A stretch of 64,000 nucleotides of DNA, from contig JAREIK010002662.1 in NCBI GenBank assembly GCA_029783825.1, positions 1-64,000 of the forward strand. The letters run 5' to 3'. Each line of letters starts with the position of its first letter. Within the stretch, counting starts at the first letter, position 1. The notes below the pieces were generated by a model. That model saw only the letters and a program-made list of their open reading frames with translations, was not told where the DNA came from and did not search any database. Positions 1 through 11,329 of the stretch are shown here, in pieces. The position numbers were made by a program, and so were the translations under genes. The stretch is from Sapria himalayana. Its lineage: Eukaryota > Streptophyta > Magnoliopsida > Malpighiales > Rafflesiaceae.

Positions 1-1111
1 TTTTGATCTAGCTTATCTAGAGGTGTCAAACGGGCCGCCCAGCACGGCACGGTTACTGTACCGTGCCGTGCCCAGCCTGGCACGGTTTAAAAAAACCAGG
101 ACCGGCACGGCCCACAGGCACGGCGGGCCGTGCCGTGCCTGGCCCGCTCGGGCAGGATACCCGAGCGGTTCGGGATACGGGGGACAGCGGGTCGGTCGAA
201 TCAGACCCGACCCGCAGTCTTTTTTTGCGGGAGGGGAAACATGGGGTCGGACTCACGGGGCACCCGGCACGGGATAAACCCGTGCCGGTTTGCCGTGCTG
301 CGGGCCGAACCGTGCCGGGCCAGGCACGGGCAAGGCATGGCTCGTGCCTAGAGGTGTCAAACGGGCCGGCCCAGCACGGCACGGCCCGTTTTTCCCGTGC
401 CCCGCCGTGCTACCGTGCCGTGCCCGTCACGGCACGGTATTTTATCCCACGGGCACGGCACGGCCCGCCCGTGGGCACGGTTTGGACGTGCCGTGCCGTA
501 CCCGGCCCGCTCGGGCACGTTTGCTCAACCGGGTCCGGGTCCCGGGAGCCAAGAGGCAACAGCAACACGCAACCGGCAACACTGTTGCCGGTTGCGTGTT
601 GCAACAGCCAAGCACGGGCACGGGCACACGGCCCGTGCTTGGCACTTGGCAGTTGGCTTGGCACTTTGAAATAAATTTTTTTTTAAATTTTTTTATTATT
701 TTTCTGTTTATCTTTATTTAAGTTTATGTAATAAAAAAAAAATAAAATTTTTTGTTTAAAAATATTACATTTAAAATTAAATGTAAGTATGTAAAAAAAT
801 TAGAAAATTTATTTTTTTTTTAATTAAGTTTAGCATTTTTTAATATTATAATGTATTAATTAAATATTAAGATTTAAAGTTAATAAATTTTAAAATAATA
901 TTTAAATCTTAAATTAATAATTAAATACATTAAGTTAGTAAAAATTTTAATGAAAAAAAATTTAACTACGCAAATAAAATTACCATTCATGCTTTTGAAA
1001 CCAAAACTCCGAAAAAAAAAGTATAAGTTCAACTTCAACACAACGTATAATACAAAGTACAAACAACAGCGTATAAAAAATAAATATATCGAAAAAAAGA
1101 GCAGATGAGCA

Positions 1112-3232
1112 TCAATCGTCAAGCGGCATATAATGAGAATCATCAGCCGCAACATCAAGATCATTATCATATGGGTCATCATCATCGGCAATCAGCTCCT
1201 CCGCCATCGTAGTGGATGTGGATGCGACTGCAGTGTCTGTCACAGTCACCAGCTTCAGCACGATCACTGATGCTAAATCTCGAATCCTCCCAATCCTTCA
1301 AACATGCCAAGGCCTCAACCATATCTGGACGTAATCTCGATCTCCTATCCGAAATCACGTTCACTGCAACAGAAAAAGCAGACTCCGATGCTACGCTCGA
1401 CACCGGAGGAGTCAGTAGATCCGTGCCATCCTAGATAGCATGGGATAGGCGGACTCATATGATTTCCACCACTGTAATAAATCAAGATTCTTATTGTCAG
1501 ATGGTGATAGGATTGAGCAGTAATCGGTATCTAAGTACCGAGACAGCTCGCTCCTATGTGAAGGTCCACCCCTACGTTTCCCCCTCGCTAGGTTAATGGA
1601 ATATGGGTCATCTCCGAACAAGGTATCAGAGTCCGTACTCACAGTCTCAACACCACCACCACCATACCTAGTATCGTAGTATGTGAACAGGTCTGTCAAC
1701 TTCTCGTAAATGAACCCTTGAGGTGGCTCTTTCAGGTTCATGCACGAGGAAATGAAAGTCAGGGTGTTTTCAACCCCTTCCACCTTAGCCCTAGGGTCCA
1801 TGCATGCTGCGAGGCAATAAAGAGATGGAATGGTGGACCAGTACTTCAGGTACTTGGTCTCCATCTCTGCAACCATAGGCTGAGCGTCGGGTCCGCTCGA
1901 TACATCCTAACATGCTACTAATGTTGCATATGCAACGGAGTGCAATGCAAGTGGTGGGTGTATAAACCGACGAACACATGTTCGTCGTGTCATAAAATAT
2001 CTTCAGGAATTTCATAAATGAAATTCCTGAAGCCCAGTCAGTGTCGTCAATAATAAGTTCGCCACTCTTACTATTGACGTAGTCGGATATCACGTGTTCG
2101 TATCCAACACATGATTCCAACATCAGGTACGTGTAATTCCAACGATGTCTCACATCAGATTGGAATTTCTTCTTCTTAAGATTCGCAGACAAACAGAGAT
2201 TACCAAACTCTTGTAGTCTGCGAGGAGTGCGAATATACTTGAGTGCATTGCGTATATGTTTCAACGCGGTGGAAACACACCTTCATACCCGCTTGAACTA
2301 TAAGGTTAATAACATGACACATGCATCTGACATGAAATATCTCTCCTAAAGGTGCGTCTCTAATATTCCTAACAAACATATTGATCGCTACTCCATTATT
2401 CGCAGCATTATCGAAAGTGACACTAAAAATTTTATTTTGAATTTTATATTCCCTAAATATTTTCATCATACACTCAAAAATGGCCGGGCCATCATGAGGA
2501 TGAAGAATCTCAGTGAATCCTAATATTTTTTTATTTATTGTCCAGTTTGAATCGACATAATGACTCGTGATACATGCATAAGAAGAATCATCGTGACATG
2601 TCCATATATCGGACGTCACGGACACCACTCCACTAAATGCCAAAAATTCATTAATTATTTTTTGTTTTTCTAACTTATATATCTTTAGTATGTCACTCCT
2701 AGATGTGGACCTAGGAATCCTACGATAGGATGGCTGAAAATAAGTCTGCATGATGCGGACTACCCTCGGATCTTCCGAAAATCTGATCGGAAGACCCATC
2801 AATGTGATGAGCCTGGCCATGCCGTCCCTACCCAACTCGTTGGAGTATACGAAGGGAGTAACTTTGAGACTGAACTCGATCCAGTCTCAAAAAATGTAGT
2901 GCCAAGTTGGGTTTGCCTAGGATCTAACGGTCCATGTTTTTTGGAGCATATTTCAGAATGCCTCTTTAGGTGCCCAGTCCCACATGTACTCTTGCATGTT
3001 AAAAGTCGCATACAATATTTGCACTGTGTCATTTCATGTTCCTCACCCCTAACATCTAATTGTGTTATGATTTTAAAATGTGTCTAAACTACAGAAGTCC
3101 TCCTAGTTTTTTGTTTTTAGAACTTTGGGCTGACATGACAGGAGAAACCAAAGTTTCAGGAGCCACGGACGTTTGTGTAACACTAACATTTTCATTTTCC
3201 AAATTTAAATATGTGTTAGGTGAATTCGTCAT
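1112..3232 (-). pseudogene. BED-finger hAT transposase, copy 1 (frameshifted)
   Basis: A hAT transposase cuts its element at the TIRs and pastes it elsewhere. Read from 3232 downward, the N-terminus holds a BED zinc finger (CKYC followed by GTGHLKRH and C, about 2945-3030). The RNase H-like catalytic core follows, with TSDIWTCHDDSSYA near 2600 and FSVTFDNAANN near 2410. The C-terminal dimerisation region has WWKSYESAYP near 1465 and SVASESAFS followed by RSRLRP near 1340-1400. Compared with the copy at 59092-61215, single-base length differences break the frame near 2860, 2275, 1880, 1908, 1427 and 1249. The start was chosen by alignment to copy 2, which begins MTNTPDTYLNLENEN. It cannot make an intact enzyme. 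Confidence 0.93.
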
Positions 3233-3729
3233 TTTTTTTTTCGTACGTTTTTCTAGAGAGAGAAGATTTAGAGAGAGAAAATAAAACAAAAAGTAAATTA
3301 TATTACCCGGTAAAAGCAAAGAGGTCTCTCACGTGAAAGATGCACCGAAGCCCGCAGGAAGCTTTGAAGTTCAAAACTCAAGTTGAGTTTCACGAAAATT
3401 CAAGCCGAAATCAATAAAACGAGGGCCGAGCGAGAAAAGCACGGTTTATGTGAGAGAGAGAAAAAATTGAGAGGATTAATGTTTTTGAAAAACATAAATT
3501 CTATAGGGAGGGGGGTAGATTATATAGCCTAAAAAAAGTTTTGTTTAAAAAAAAATTATTTTTTTATTATTTTTTTGAATTTTTTTATTAAATTTAATGG
3601 GCAGAATCACGAGGACCGTCGGATTCTGCCCCCTAGCCGTTGGCGTCGAATCCAACGGCTGAAAATCGATCTACGTTTGAAATTTTTTTTTTTCCCGTTA
3701 TTTTTTTCATTTTTCTCGGTTTTCGGCGG

Positions 3730-3775
3730 AAAAGACCGCGGGTCGGGTCTGTTTGGACCCGACCCGCGGTCTTTT
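3730..3775. repeat. Perfect 20-bp-arm hairpin in hAT subterminal region
   Basis: The arms at 3730-3749 and 3756-3775 (core GACCGCGGGTCGGGTC) are exact reverse complements around a 6-base loop. The same structure recurs at 61741-61778, at 183-219 and at 34907-34944, in both full-length and miniature elements. Just upstream, a smaller hairpin AGCCGTTGG/CCAACGGCT lies at about 3633-3660. These may be transposase-binding or end-pairing structures; the role is inferred, the inverted repeats are seen. Confidence 0.85.
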
Positions 3776-4298
3776 TTCCGGGGGGGCCATGGTGCTGGTG
3801 GTTCGAGCACGAGTCACGACTCAGTGAGTCGTGACTCGTGACCGTGAGTCGCGACTCACGAGTCAGTGCTCAGTGGTCACGCGGTCACGCCACGGCACGC
3901 GTGGCACTGGCGGCGTGCCACGCGTGCCTGCGGGACCGGCACGGGATGGACCCGTGCCGGCGTGCCGTGCCTAGGCACGAGCCGTGCCGGGCCAGGCACG
4001 GCACGGCTCGTGCCATGCACGGCACGTTTCGTGCCTTGCTTCGACCGGGCACGGCACGGGCCCGGGCACGGTTTTTTAACGTGCCGGGCCGGCCCAGGCA
4101 CGGCCGAACCGTGCCGTACCTCGTGCCGGGCCGGGCCGGGCCGGCCCGTTTGACACCTCTACTCGTGCCTAACCTCGGCACGGCACGGGCCCGGGCACGG
4201 ATTTTTTCCGTGCCGGGCCGGCCCAGGCACGGCTGAACCGTGCTGTGCCTCGTGCAGGGCCGGGCCGGCCCGGCATGGTTGACACCTCTAAGCTTATC

Positions 4299-5444
4299 CC
4301 ATTCACCAATAACAAGTGGCTTTGGTTATTCTTTATCACTGAGAGATGACTTCAAATTTTTGGTCACATATCACAAATTTTGATTTATCAACAAATATTT
4401 TTTTATAGATCTTGCAAACAAATCTTTGAAATAACTTGACTTTGATACGTATGCTAGGAATTAGATGCTTATAACTAAATATTAGGTTCAACTCTGATAC
4501 CAATGTGAAGAGTAATCGTATTGCTTCAAGATCTTCCCATCGCTTCGTTGGATCTTCTTTGAATTCGACCATGTGACAAAGAATATAAATTCTTAGGGTA
4601 AATACTCAATGTGATGATGTTAGAATTATTATGAGCTGTAGTAGAAAGAACAAGCACAACTACCACACACATACAAATTCACATAGAAGAGGGGGAGAGT
4701 AGGGAAGAGAATCACTCAATAAATTGCAGGTAGAAACAATCTAGGTATTATTCTTGTTGTGAATCGTATATTGTTCTAGCTCACTCCAATCTCACATTTT
4801 GCATGTTGTGTTATTCATTGTTTATTAATTACTTAAATATTAAGCATGAATATCAATGAATGATGTCGTGATAATATATTCAATGTTGACTATCGTGATA
4901 GTACATTCGATGTTGATTGTCATGACAACATTGAAAGCGATTGTTTAGTCTATATGTAACAAATGAAATTGCAACGATATATTTTATGTCAGGATACCAT
5001 TTCACTCGTGAAAAATGAGTCATGCTCAAAGAAATCTATTCTGTGTACTGAAGTAGGAGATTCATATAGAACTCTCAAATGCTTACATATATAGATTCTT
5101 TAGAAAATAAGTCATGCCATAAGAATATAATATTATATTTATTATTACTTTATTTGTTTTATAAGAATAATACATTTTTTTTTGTGAATTGAGGTAATCA
5201 AAGAAGTATGTTTTATTGCTCTAGTATAATTTTATCATGTCTTTTAAAGATATTCTTTACCAAGAAAATGTTTCCAAATACTTAGGGAGAGTAAGTAAAA
5301 TAATCTTACCAAGATACAAGATTTGAGTAGATATGTGAGAAAAAAATAAAGGAAGATTAGTTAGTATTTAAAATCACATCTTCAAACACTTAAACAATAA
5401 AATAATATTCTAGTTGCTTTTATAATATATAATTTTTTTTGCAA
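4299..5444. other. AT-rich intergenic DNA with a retroelement primer-site relic
   Basis: No gene is supported here. The only recognisable motif is a retroelement primer-binding site on the minus strand at 4484-4504. The sequence to its right (4505-4800) has LTR-like character but no second copy was found in the window. The rest shows nothing I can name. Confidence 0.6.
4484..4504 (-). other. Primer-binding-site relic of an LTR retroelement
   Basis: On the minus strand this reads ATTGGTATCAGAGTTGAACC, matching the complement of the initiator tRNA-Met 3' end used by most plant Copia elements. It suggests a minus-strand LTR element with its 5' LTR to the right. No pol remnant or matching LTR is visible nearby, so this is probably a fragment or a solo end. 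Confidence 0.6.
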
Positions 5445-5998
5445 TCAAAGTTTTAAAAGGTGAAAGCGTAAGATGAAATATTTTTTTTATTAGTGAGGCG
5501 AGACGTAAGCCTCGAGACGTTAAAACATAAGTTTCTTGTTATAGCGTAAGACATAAATTTAATAAATTTTAAATTTATTAAATTCCTAACTTTTATTTTA
5601 TTTTTAAATTTAATATTATTTATTACTTAATAATATTATCAAAATTTAATAAATTTGATAATTTTTTTATTTTTATTTTTTTTATAAACTTTGATAATTT
5701 ATTAAATAAATTTATAAATTTTTTCTTGCCCTTAGCCTTGCCCCTTGCCACTCGCCCCTCTCCTTTGCCCCTCTCGCCATCGCCCTTCTCCTTCGCCCCT
5801 CTCGCACTCGCCCCTCTCCCCTCACCCTCACTCCTCTCCTCTGCTCCATGGAATGCTCAATGAGGCTCCGTAGAGCTCTAGGGAGCTCCATCATGGAGCT
5901 CGATGGAGCTTCGTTGAGCTCAACGGAGCTCATGTGGAGCTCCGTTTTAATGCCTAGAGATATTTTATGAATGCCTCGTCTTGAGGTGTGCGTTAAAA
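5445..5998. mobile_element. Possible inverted-repeat element with C-rich and GAGCTC-rich core
   Basis: The left part carries GTTTTAAAAGGTGAAAGCG and GAGGCGAGACG-type words, and the right part ends with GCCTCGTCTTGAGGTG and GCGTTAAAAC, a loose inverted pairing. The core is a C-rich stretch of repeated GCCCCTCTCGCC-like words (5728-5845) followed by repeated GAGCTC words (5870-5945). The same core composition occurs in the separate element at 29451-30596. The termini are too diverged to fix the boundaries or the class. Confidence 0.4.
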
Positions 5999-6261
5999 CA
6001 TTAAAAAATATTTTTTAAAAATATGTCTGCAATTAGAGGTGTCAACCGGGCTGGGCTGGGCCGGCCCGGCTAGAGGCACGTCACGATTCGGCAGTGCCTA
6101 GGCTGGCATGACACGGGAATTTCCCGTGCCCGTGCCCGTGTTCGTGTCGGTCCACATCACCAACCGTGCGTGACATGCCGTGCCGAGGCCAACCGGGTCT
6201 CGTGTCGTGCCTAGCCCGACACGGTACCATGACCCATTGAACAGTACCTAATATGAGCCAA

Positions 6262-6420
6262 GAAACCCTAATTTTTTTAAATTAGGGCTTCTGTGTTGTG
6301 GTGGCATGATGGCGCAGGCCAAAACCATACTTTTTTTAAATTAGGGATTCGGCTGTGCGGCGGCACAATGGCGCACGCTAAAACCTTAATTTTTTTTTAA
6401 ATTAGGGGTTCGGCCTGTTC
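6262..6420. repeat. Three tandem copies of a 59-bp unit
   Basis: Units start at 6262, 6321 and 6380. Each opens with AAACC(C/A)TAA-type sequence and a T-run followed by AAATTAGGG, then a GC-rich stretch containing ATGGCGCA. The third copy is truncated. It lies inside the hAT element at 6034-7371. Confidence 0.8.
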
Positions 6421-6451
6421 GGGCCTAATTCGGTGGATTCGTGCCTAGGCC

Positions 6452-7220
6452 CAAGGAAGCACGGACACGGCTCCCTACAGTAGTGTCCACGTGTCTGACA
6501 CCTGGACACGTGGACACGACACGGACACGACACAGATACGTGTTCGATACGTCACGTTGCGTATCACTGCACAATTCATATCCGATACGCCACGTGGCAT
6601 ATCGGATGGTTGCGTCGGAAGCCGTATCCATGTCTATAGTGCCCGTCGTCCGACGACGTCGGGTGGCCAACGTAGTCGCATGGGCGACGTTGGCCACTGG
6701 CAGGGGGTAGGCGCGATTTGATGGTGAGGCAGGGAGCGGGTGCGATTTGAGGGAGAGGCAGGAGCGGGCGTGATTTGAGGGGAGAGGCAGGGGCTGCGAG
6801 AATTGAGGGGAGAGGCAGGGGCGGCGCGAATTGTGGGGAGAGGTAGGGGCGGCGCAAATTGAGGGGAGAGGTAGGGGCGGCGCGATTTGAGGGGAGAGGC
6901 AGGGGCGGGCGTATTTGTGTGGGGATGTGGCATAAAATAAAATATTTTTATAAAATAAAATAAAATATTTAATAAAATAAAATAAGATATTTTTATTTTA
7001 TAAAATAAATAATATATATTTATTTCATATAATAAAATATTTTAATTTAATTTAATGAATTTTATAAAATACCTAATATTTATAATTAATAATTTTTATT
7101 TTTATTTTATTTTTTTATCATGCTGTATCCTAGTCGTATCCGTATCATAATTTTTTAGAATTTGTCGTGTCCTCGTATCCTGCCGTATCATATCCCCGTG
7201 TCCGTGTCCGTGCTTCTTAG
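6452..7220. mobile_element. Nested inverted-repeat element, possibly Mutator-like
   Basis: The left end CAAGGAAGCACGGACACGG (6452-6470) pairs with the right end CCGTGTCCGTGCTTCTTAG (7202-7220), 17 of 19 positions complementary. Flanking 9-mers CCTAGGCCC and CCTGGGCCT resemble a 9-bp duplication, which would suit a Mutator-like element, but the left copy overlaps the TIR edge by one base, so the class is uncertain. Inside are palindrome-rich GTGTCC/GGACAC words, the 28-bp minisatellite, and an AT-rich right half. No transposase remnant is seen. Confidence 0.6.
6715..6911. repeat. 28-bp minisatellite, about seven copies
   Basis: Unit starts at 6715, 6744, 6772, 6800, 6828, 6856 and 6884, spaced 28-29 bases. 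The unit is GATTTGAGGGGAGAGGCAGG followed by GGCGGCGC, with a few substitutions. It is G-rich on the + strand. Open frames across it on the minus strand are by-products of the repeat. Confidence 0.9.
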
Positions 7221-7379
7221 CCTGGGCCTATGTCGGACTGATCTCCATAGAACCGTGCTGGGCCAAGCACGACACGGTAAATTAATAGTTTCGTGCCTGG
7301 CCTGGCATGAAAGCATGGTCGGGCCAACTAAAAATGGGCATGGTCGGCCTGACATGTCCTGTTTAACACTATCTGCAAT

Positions 7380-8169
7380 CATATTTTATGGGGTGTGCTA
7401 GCTTAAAATATATGATGGTCGATGGATGATCTTATCAGTATAAAAAATACTAAAATTATCAGACATATTCATCATCATTCTTACTTATAATTTTAATATC
7501 TTTTTAAAATTTTTTTCAGCTAGGTTATAAAATAGATGAAAAATAAAAAAATTAGGATATGTTATAAAAAAGAAAAAATTTATTATATTGGTATAATTAT
7601 TAATAAAATATATTGAATATCTTTTATATTTGATTCCAAATTTTTTTGTTTGATCAGATGTGAATGTTCAATTCGAGAATTAAAAAGTAAGATCAATGAC
7701 ACTCAACTTGTGGGCTAGTTCTTGATTTTTTATTTTTATTTAGATATTAGTTTTCCTAGTATGATCATTAATAATTTTATTATTATTATTGGATATTTTA
7801 ATATTTGATTTTACATGTTATTGTGCCGCTTTTTGCTATTTTGTGCCACCTTTGCCAATGACAATTTTCTAGAAAGTAATATTTTTTTGTGTAGATCCTG
7901 CTTATGAAGTTTTTTAGTTTGGGCAAAATTTGATATAATAAAATTGTAGAAATTAAGTAGATTGTATAAGATGTCGAAATTGTGGACATACTGGAGAAAG
8001 GTATTTATCATTATTTCTAGAACAAAGATTAATGATATTATAAAATTATTCAATGACATATATTGATTATCAAAGTCATTCGGGAGTCCTCATAGATTTT
8101 GCTCATCATAACTCTTATTAGAGTGAAATATATAAATTTTTTTTCTAAGACAACAATAAATACTTCTTG
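7380..8169. other. AT-rich DNA, nothing recognised
   Basis: No gene, TIR or tandem repeat could be supported. The right part may be the decayed leader of Copia relic A, because related sequence occurs just inside the relic at 21390-25350, but the match is too weak to mark. Confidence 0.5.
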
Positions 8170-9450
8170 TCATCTAGGTATTGATTTGTCAGTTAACAAT
8201 TATATTATAAGTATTTATTTTTTATTTGTAATCTTTCTTATTATTTCTTGAATATTTTTGTAGTCAATGATAAATTATCTAAAATTCTTTGTTATGATAA
8301 TAATTAAGCTGATATTTTTTATATATTTTGTTTGTTTTTATATGTTTGAATAATTTTTTTTGAGTTGTTTGTCTAAATTTAATTTTGATATTATTTTTCT
8401 ATATTGATATTTTGTAGAATCAAAAATTTTGAGAAAGGTTTTTTCAGGACTTGGTAAGATGGTTTGTGTGTTCTATCTTCTATAATTATGACATAATATG
8501 TGAGATATTTCATTCGTTTTTGATTATTTGTTCATTCTCGATTAGGTACTTAAGTATTATTAAATTATTATTTATTCATTATTGACTTGGTCATCATTTC
8601 TAAATAAGCTGATAATATTATATTCAAGTGTTAGAGATGTTTTTATATTAAAATCTGAGATATCTTAGTTCGGAAAATATATTAAAATATTTTATTAATT
8701 TTGCTAAATTTGTATGAGTAACGATCAATTTTGTTAAATTCATTCAAATATATGAGAGTTTAGTAGAGTTGAATCTCGAGATAACTTGATGGATTTTGTT
8801 ATCTTCACTCCTATGTTATTGATTTGTCAATTAATGATTATATTATAAGTATGTATTCTTTATTTGCTAATTTTTTTTTATTTCTTGAATATTATTGTAG
8901 TCAATGATAAATTATCTAAAGTTCTTCGTTATGATAATAATTTGACACTATTCTTTTCATGTGTTTTGTTTGTTTTTATATGTTTGAATAATATTTTTTT
9001 TGTAAGTTGTCTACTTAAATAATTTAATTTTGATATTATTTTTTTCATAATGTTTTGCAGAATTGAAATATTTTAAAAAAGATTTTTTCAGAACTTGGTA
9101 AGATGGTTTGTGTATTTTATCTTCTAATATTATGATATTATATGTGAAATATGTTATCCATTTTTGATTATTTGTTCATTCTTGATTAGATACTTAAATA
9201 TTATTAATATATTATTTATTCATTCTTGACTTGATCATCATTTTTAAATAAGCTATTAATATTATATTCAAGTGTTAGATTTTTTTATATTAAATTGTGA
9301 AATATGTTAATTAGGAAAATATATTAAATATTGTATTATTTTTGTTAAATTTATATGATTAAAGATCAATTTTGTCAGATTCATTCAAATATATGAGAGT
9401 TTAGTAGAGTTGAATTTTGTGATAACTTGAAGGATTTTATAATCTTTATT
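8170..9450. repeat. Tandem duplication, two units of about 640 bp
   Basis: Landmarks repeat at a fixed distance: TAGTCAATGATAAATTATCT at 8261 and about 8898, and GAGAGTTTAGTAGAGTTGAAT at 8754 and about 9395. The units have diverged by many substitutions and small indels. A single equivalent lies at about 22190-22800 in Copia relic B, so the duplication is specific to relic A. Confidence 0.8.
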
Positions 9451-9584
9451 GATTATTGTGCACATTTTATTTGATTATTATTTTTTTCATATTGAATTTT
9501 TTATTTTTTAGTTATTTGATAAAAGAATACAAAATTAGTTTAATAAAAATATTAAAATTATCAACAGTGATAATATCTTAGAAT

Positions 9585-11260
9585 GTATGTCTTGAAGGAA
9601 ATTATTTAACATGTCTCCTAAAATTATTGCGAGTATTTTCTTTGCCCATAATTTTTCAATAAAACATAATAATTTGATATTGAGAGTTTTGTATTGTATC
9701 TTTCTTTAAATATTTTAATATTCAAAGAGGATACAAATATTTTTTATTTGAGTTTTATAAGATCTTAATGAGTATTGATATTATTTTTTTAGAGAAAATC
9801 ATTTTTAGTTAGCTTAGGAAGATTAAAAGTTCATATGATACTTATATACTATTTTTTACTCAATATTCACACAATAATCTCCAAATAGGAGAGAGCAAGT
9901 TACTTTATTAATTTTGAATTTATTAATTTATATTATAATGATACTTATATGAAGTTATTATATGTACTAACAATTATATGTTAGGTTGACGTTGAGGAAA
10001 TGAGGTTTCTTATGAGGAGAAATCTTCTTAGAGTTTGAATAATACAATAGCTCACAAGCTTACTCTATTTTAAGCTTACGATGAGTTGGAGACTAGGAGA
10101 ATTTATCACATAGGACTTAAAAGTCTATACTAGGAGGAGGAAACATAATAAGTCTGCTTAAATTAACAACGAGTTCATAGAGGAGCCAAATAATGCTGCA
10201 GTTGACTCTTTTGATTTTTATTTTTTGATCACTCTTTAAAAAATGATTAAGTTGTACTTATCTCTTGATCTTATATGTAGTATCTCACATAATTTTTTTT
10301 ATTTTTTTTCTCTTGATAGTATTAGGATGTTAATGTATAATTTTGAGGTATTATCTTTCTTAGAATGGTGCTAGACCATGTTGGAAGAGGTAGACTCTTT
10401 ACTTAAATTACATTTAGGAACTAGTAACATGATCTATGAGTGGTCCTTAGGGTGTATGTCTTGAGAGAAATCATTTAGTATGTCTCCTAAAGTTTTTAAT
10501 AATATTTTTTTTTATTCATGATTTTTCCAAGAAATGACAAGTTGAGATATATCTTCTTAGTTTATTTTTTTACTCAAAGAAGATGCAAATATTTTTCACC
10601 AGTGACTCGTAGGATTTTAATGAGTGTTGACATTATTTTTTTCTAGCATGAATCTTTTTTTACTAAGTATAGGAAGATTAATAGTTCAAAAGATACATAT
10701 AGACTCATTATTTTTTCTCAATCCTCAGTAGTTTCACTTGAACCTTCAATTAGTAGATAAAGAGCCATCCATTCACTATTTTTGAATTTTTTGGATTATA
10801 TTATATTGACACTCATGAAATCATTATATGTACTAATAGATTTAGGTTAGTTTTACTTTAAAGAGAGGTTTCTTAAGAGAGAATTTATCTCTAATCTTGA
10901 TAATACAATTCATGAATCTATTATAATTCAAGTTTATGATTAATTAAAGACTGAGAGATTTGATCACATAGGATTTAAAATCTATACTAAGAGGAGCAAA
11001 CATACATAGTTTGCTCAGACTAAAGATGAGTATATAGGAGCCATATAATGTTGTAATCAGTCATTCTAGTTTTGATTTTTTGATTGCTCACTGAAAGGGA
11101 TAAATGAGTTGTACTCAGCACTAGATCTTATATGTATTATCATAGATACTTTTTTTTCATTTTTTAATTTTTTTTCTCTTCATGATGTTAGGATGTTCAT
11201 ATCATATTTTGAGATATTATTTCACCAATGATGATTTCAAATCATGTTGGAACTCGGAAG
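9585..11260. repeat. Tandem duplication, two units of about 860 bp
   Basis: The first unit (about 9585-10440) and the second (about 10445-11260) share GTATGTCTTGA near the start, then CATGTCTCCTAAA, GATACTTATA-type sequence, GAGGTTTCTTA, CTATACTA(G/A)GAGGAG and, near the end, TTAGGATGTT and CATGTTGGAA. The unit corresponds to one copy at about 23150-23880 in relic B and probably represents the gag-integrase part of the element. Confidence 0.75.
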
Positions 11261-11329
11261 TGATATATGTATTTTATTTCAACGAGATTTAGGAACTAAT
11301 ATGATAACTTGTGAGTGAGTATGTTGTCA

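Larger units (their letters stand above)
349..4161 (-). mobile_element. Full-length hAT transposon, copy 1, nested in the 18-4290 element
   Basis: The left TIR TAGAGGTGTCAAA starts at 349 and the right TIR TTTGACACCTCTA ends at 4161. The 8-bp target duplication CTCGTGCC is perfect (341-348 and 4162-4169) and lies inside the older miniature element, so the order of insertion is certain. Layout: GC-rich terminus with repeated GGCACGG words (349-660), AT-rich spacer (660-1090), transposase pseudogene on the minus strand (1112-3232), AT-rich leader (3290-3600), then a second GC-rich terminus with two hairpins. The element is 3813 bp and nearly collinear with the copy at 58328-62087. Confidence 0.95.
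18..4290. mobile_element. Short non-autonomous hAT element, split by a later hAT insertion
   Basis: Terminal inverted repeats TAGAGGTGTCAAA (from 18) and TTGACACCTCTA (to 4290) are flanked by a perfect 8-bp duplication AGCTTATC at 10-17 and 4291-4298, the size made by hAT transposases. Removing the inner element at 349-4161 and one copy of its target duplication leaves about 452 bp, GC-rich and with no transposase. The remaining sequence closely matches the intact element at 34766-35161, including a hairpin around GACCCGACCC at 183-219 and the stretch after it. It is therefore a miniature element mobilised by a related transposase. The family assignment rests on visible termini and duplication length; no database was searched. 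Confidence 0.93.
6034..7371. mobile_element. Non-autonomous hAT element with exact target duplication
   Basis: The left TIR TAGAGGTGTCAACCGGG starts at 6034; the right TIR is decayed (GTTTAACACTA, ending 7371). The 8-bp duplication TCTGCAAT is perfect at 6026-6033 and 7372-7379. No transposase is present. It contains a three-unit repeat (6262-6420) and a second inverted-repeat element nested at 6452-7220, which accounts for more than half its length. Confidence 0.9.

Noticed and set aside
23..721. Long open frames on both strands in the GC-rich start of the window
   Set aside because: They fall in hAT termini made of GGCACGG words. Such sequence lacks stops in several frames at once, and no protein family is visible.
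3607..4236. Open frames rich in Arg, Pro and Ala near 3600-4240
   Set aside because: Same cause: GC-rich transposon terminus with hairpins, not a gene.
4336..4572. 78-codon open frame on the minus strand near 4336-4572
   Set aside because: It runs through the LTR/primer-site relic of a retroelement and has no recognisable domain.
6441..6933. Several overlapping open frames around 6440-6930
   Set aside because: They come from GACACG palindromic words and the 28-bp minisatellite of a non-coding element.
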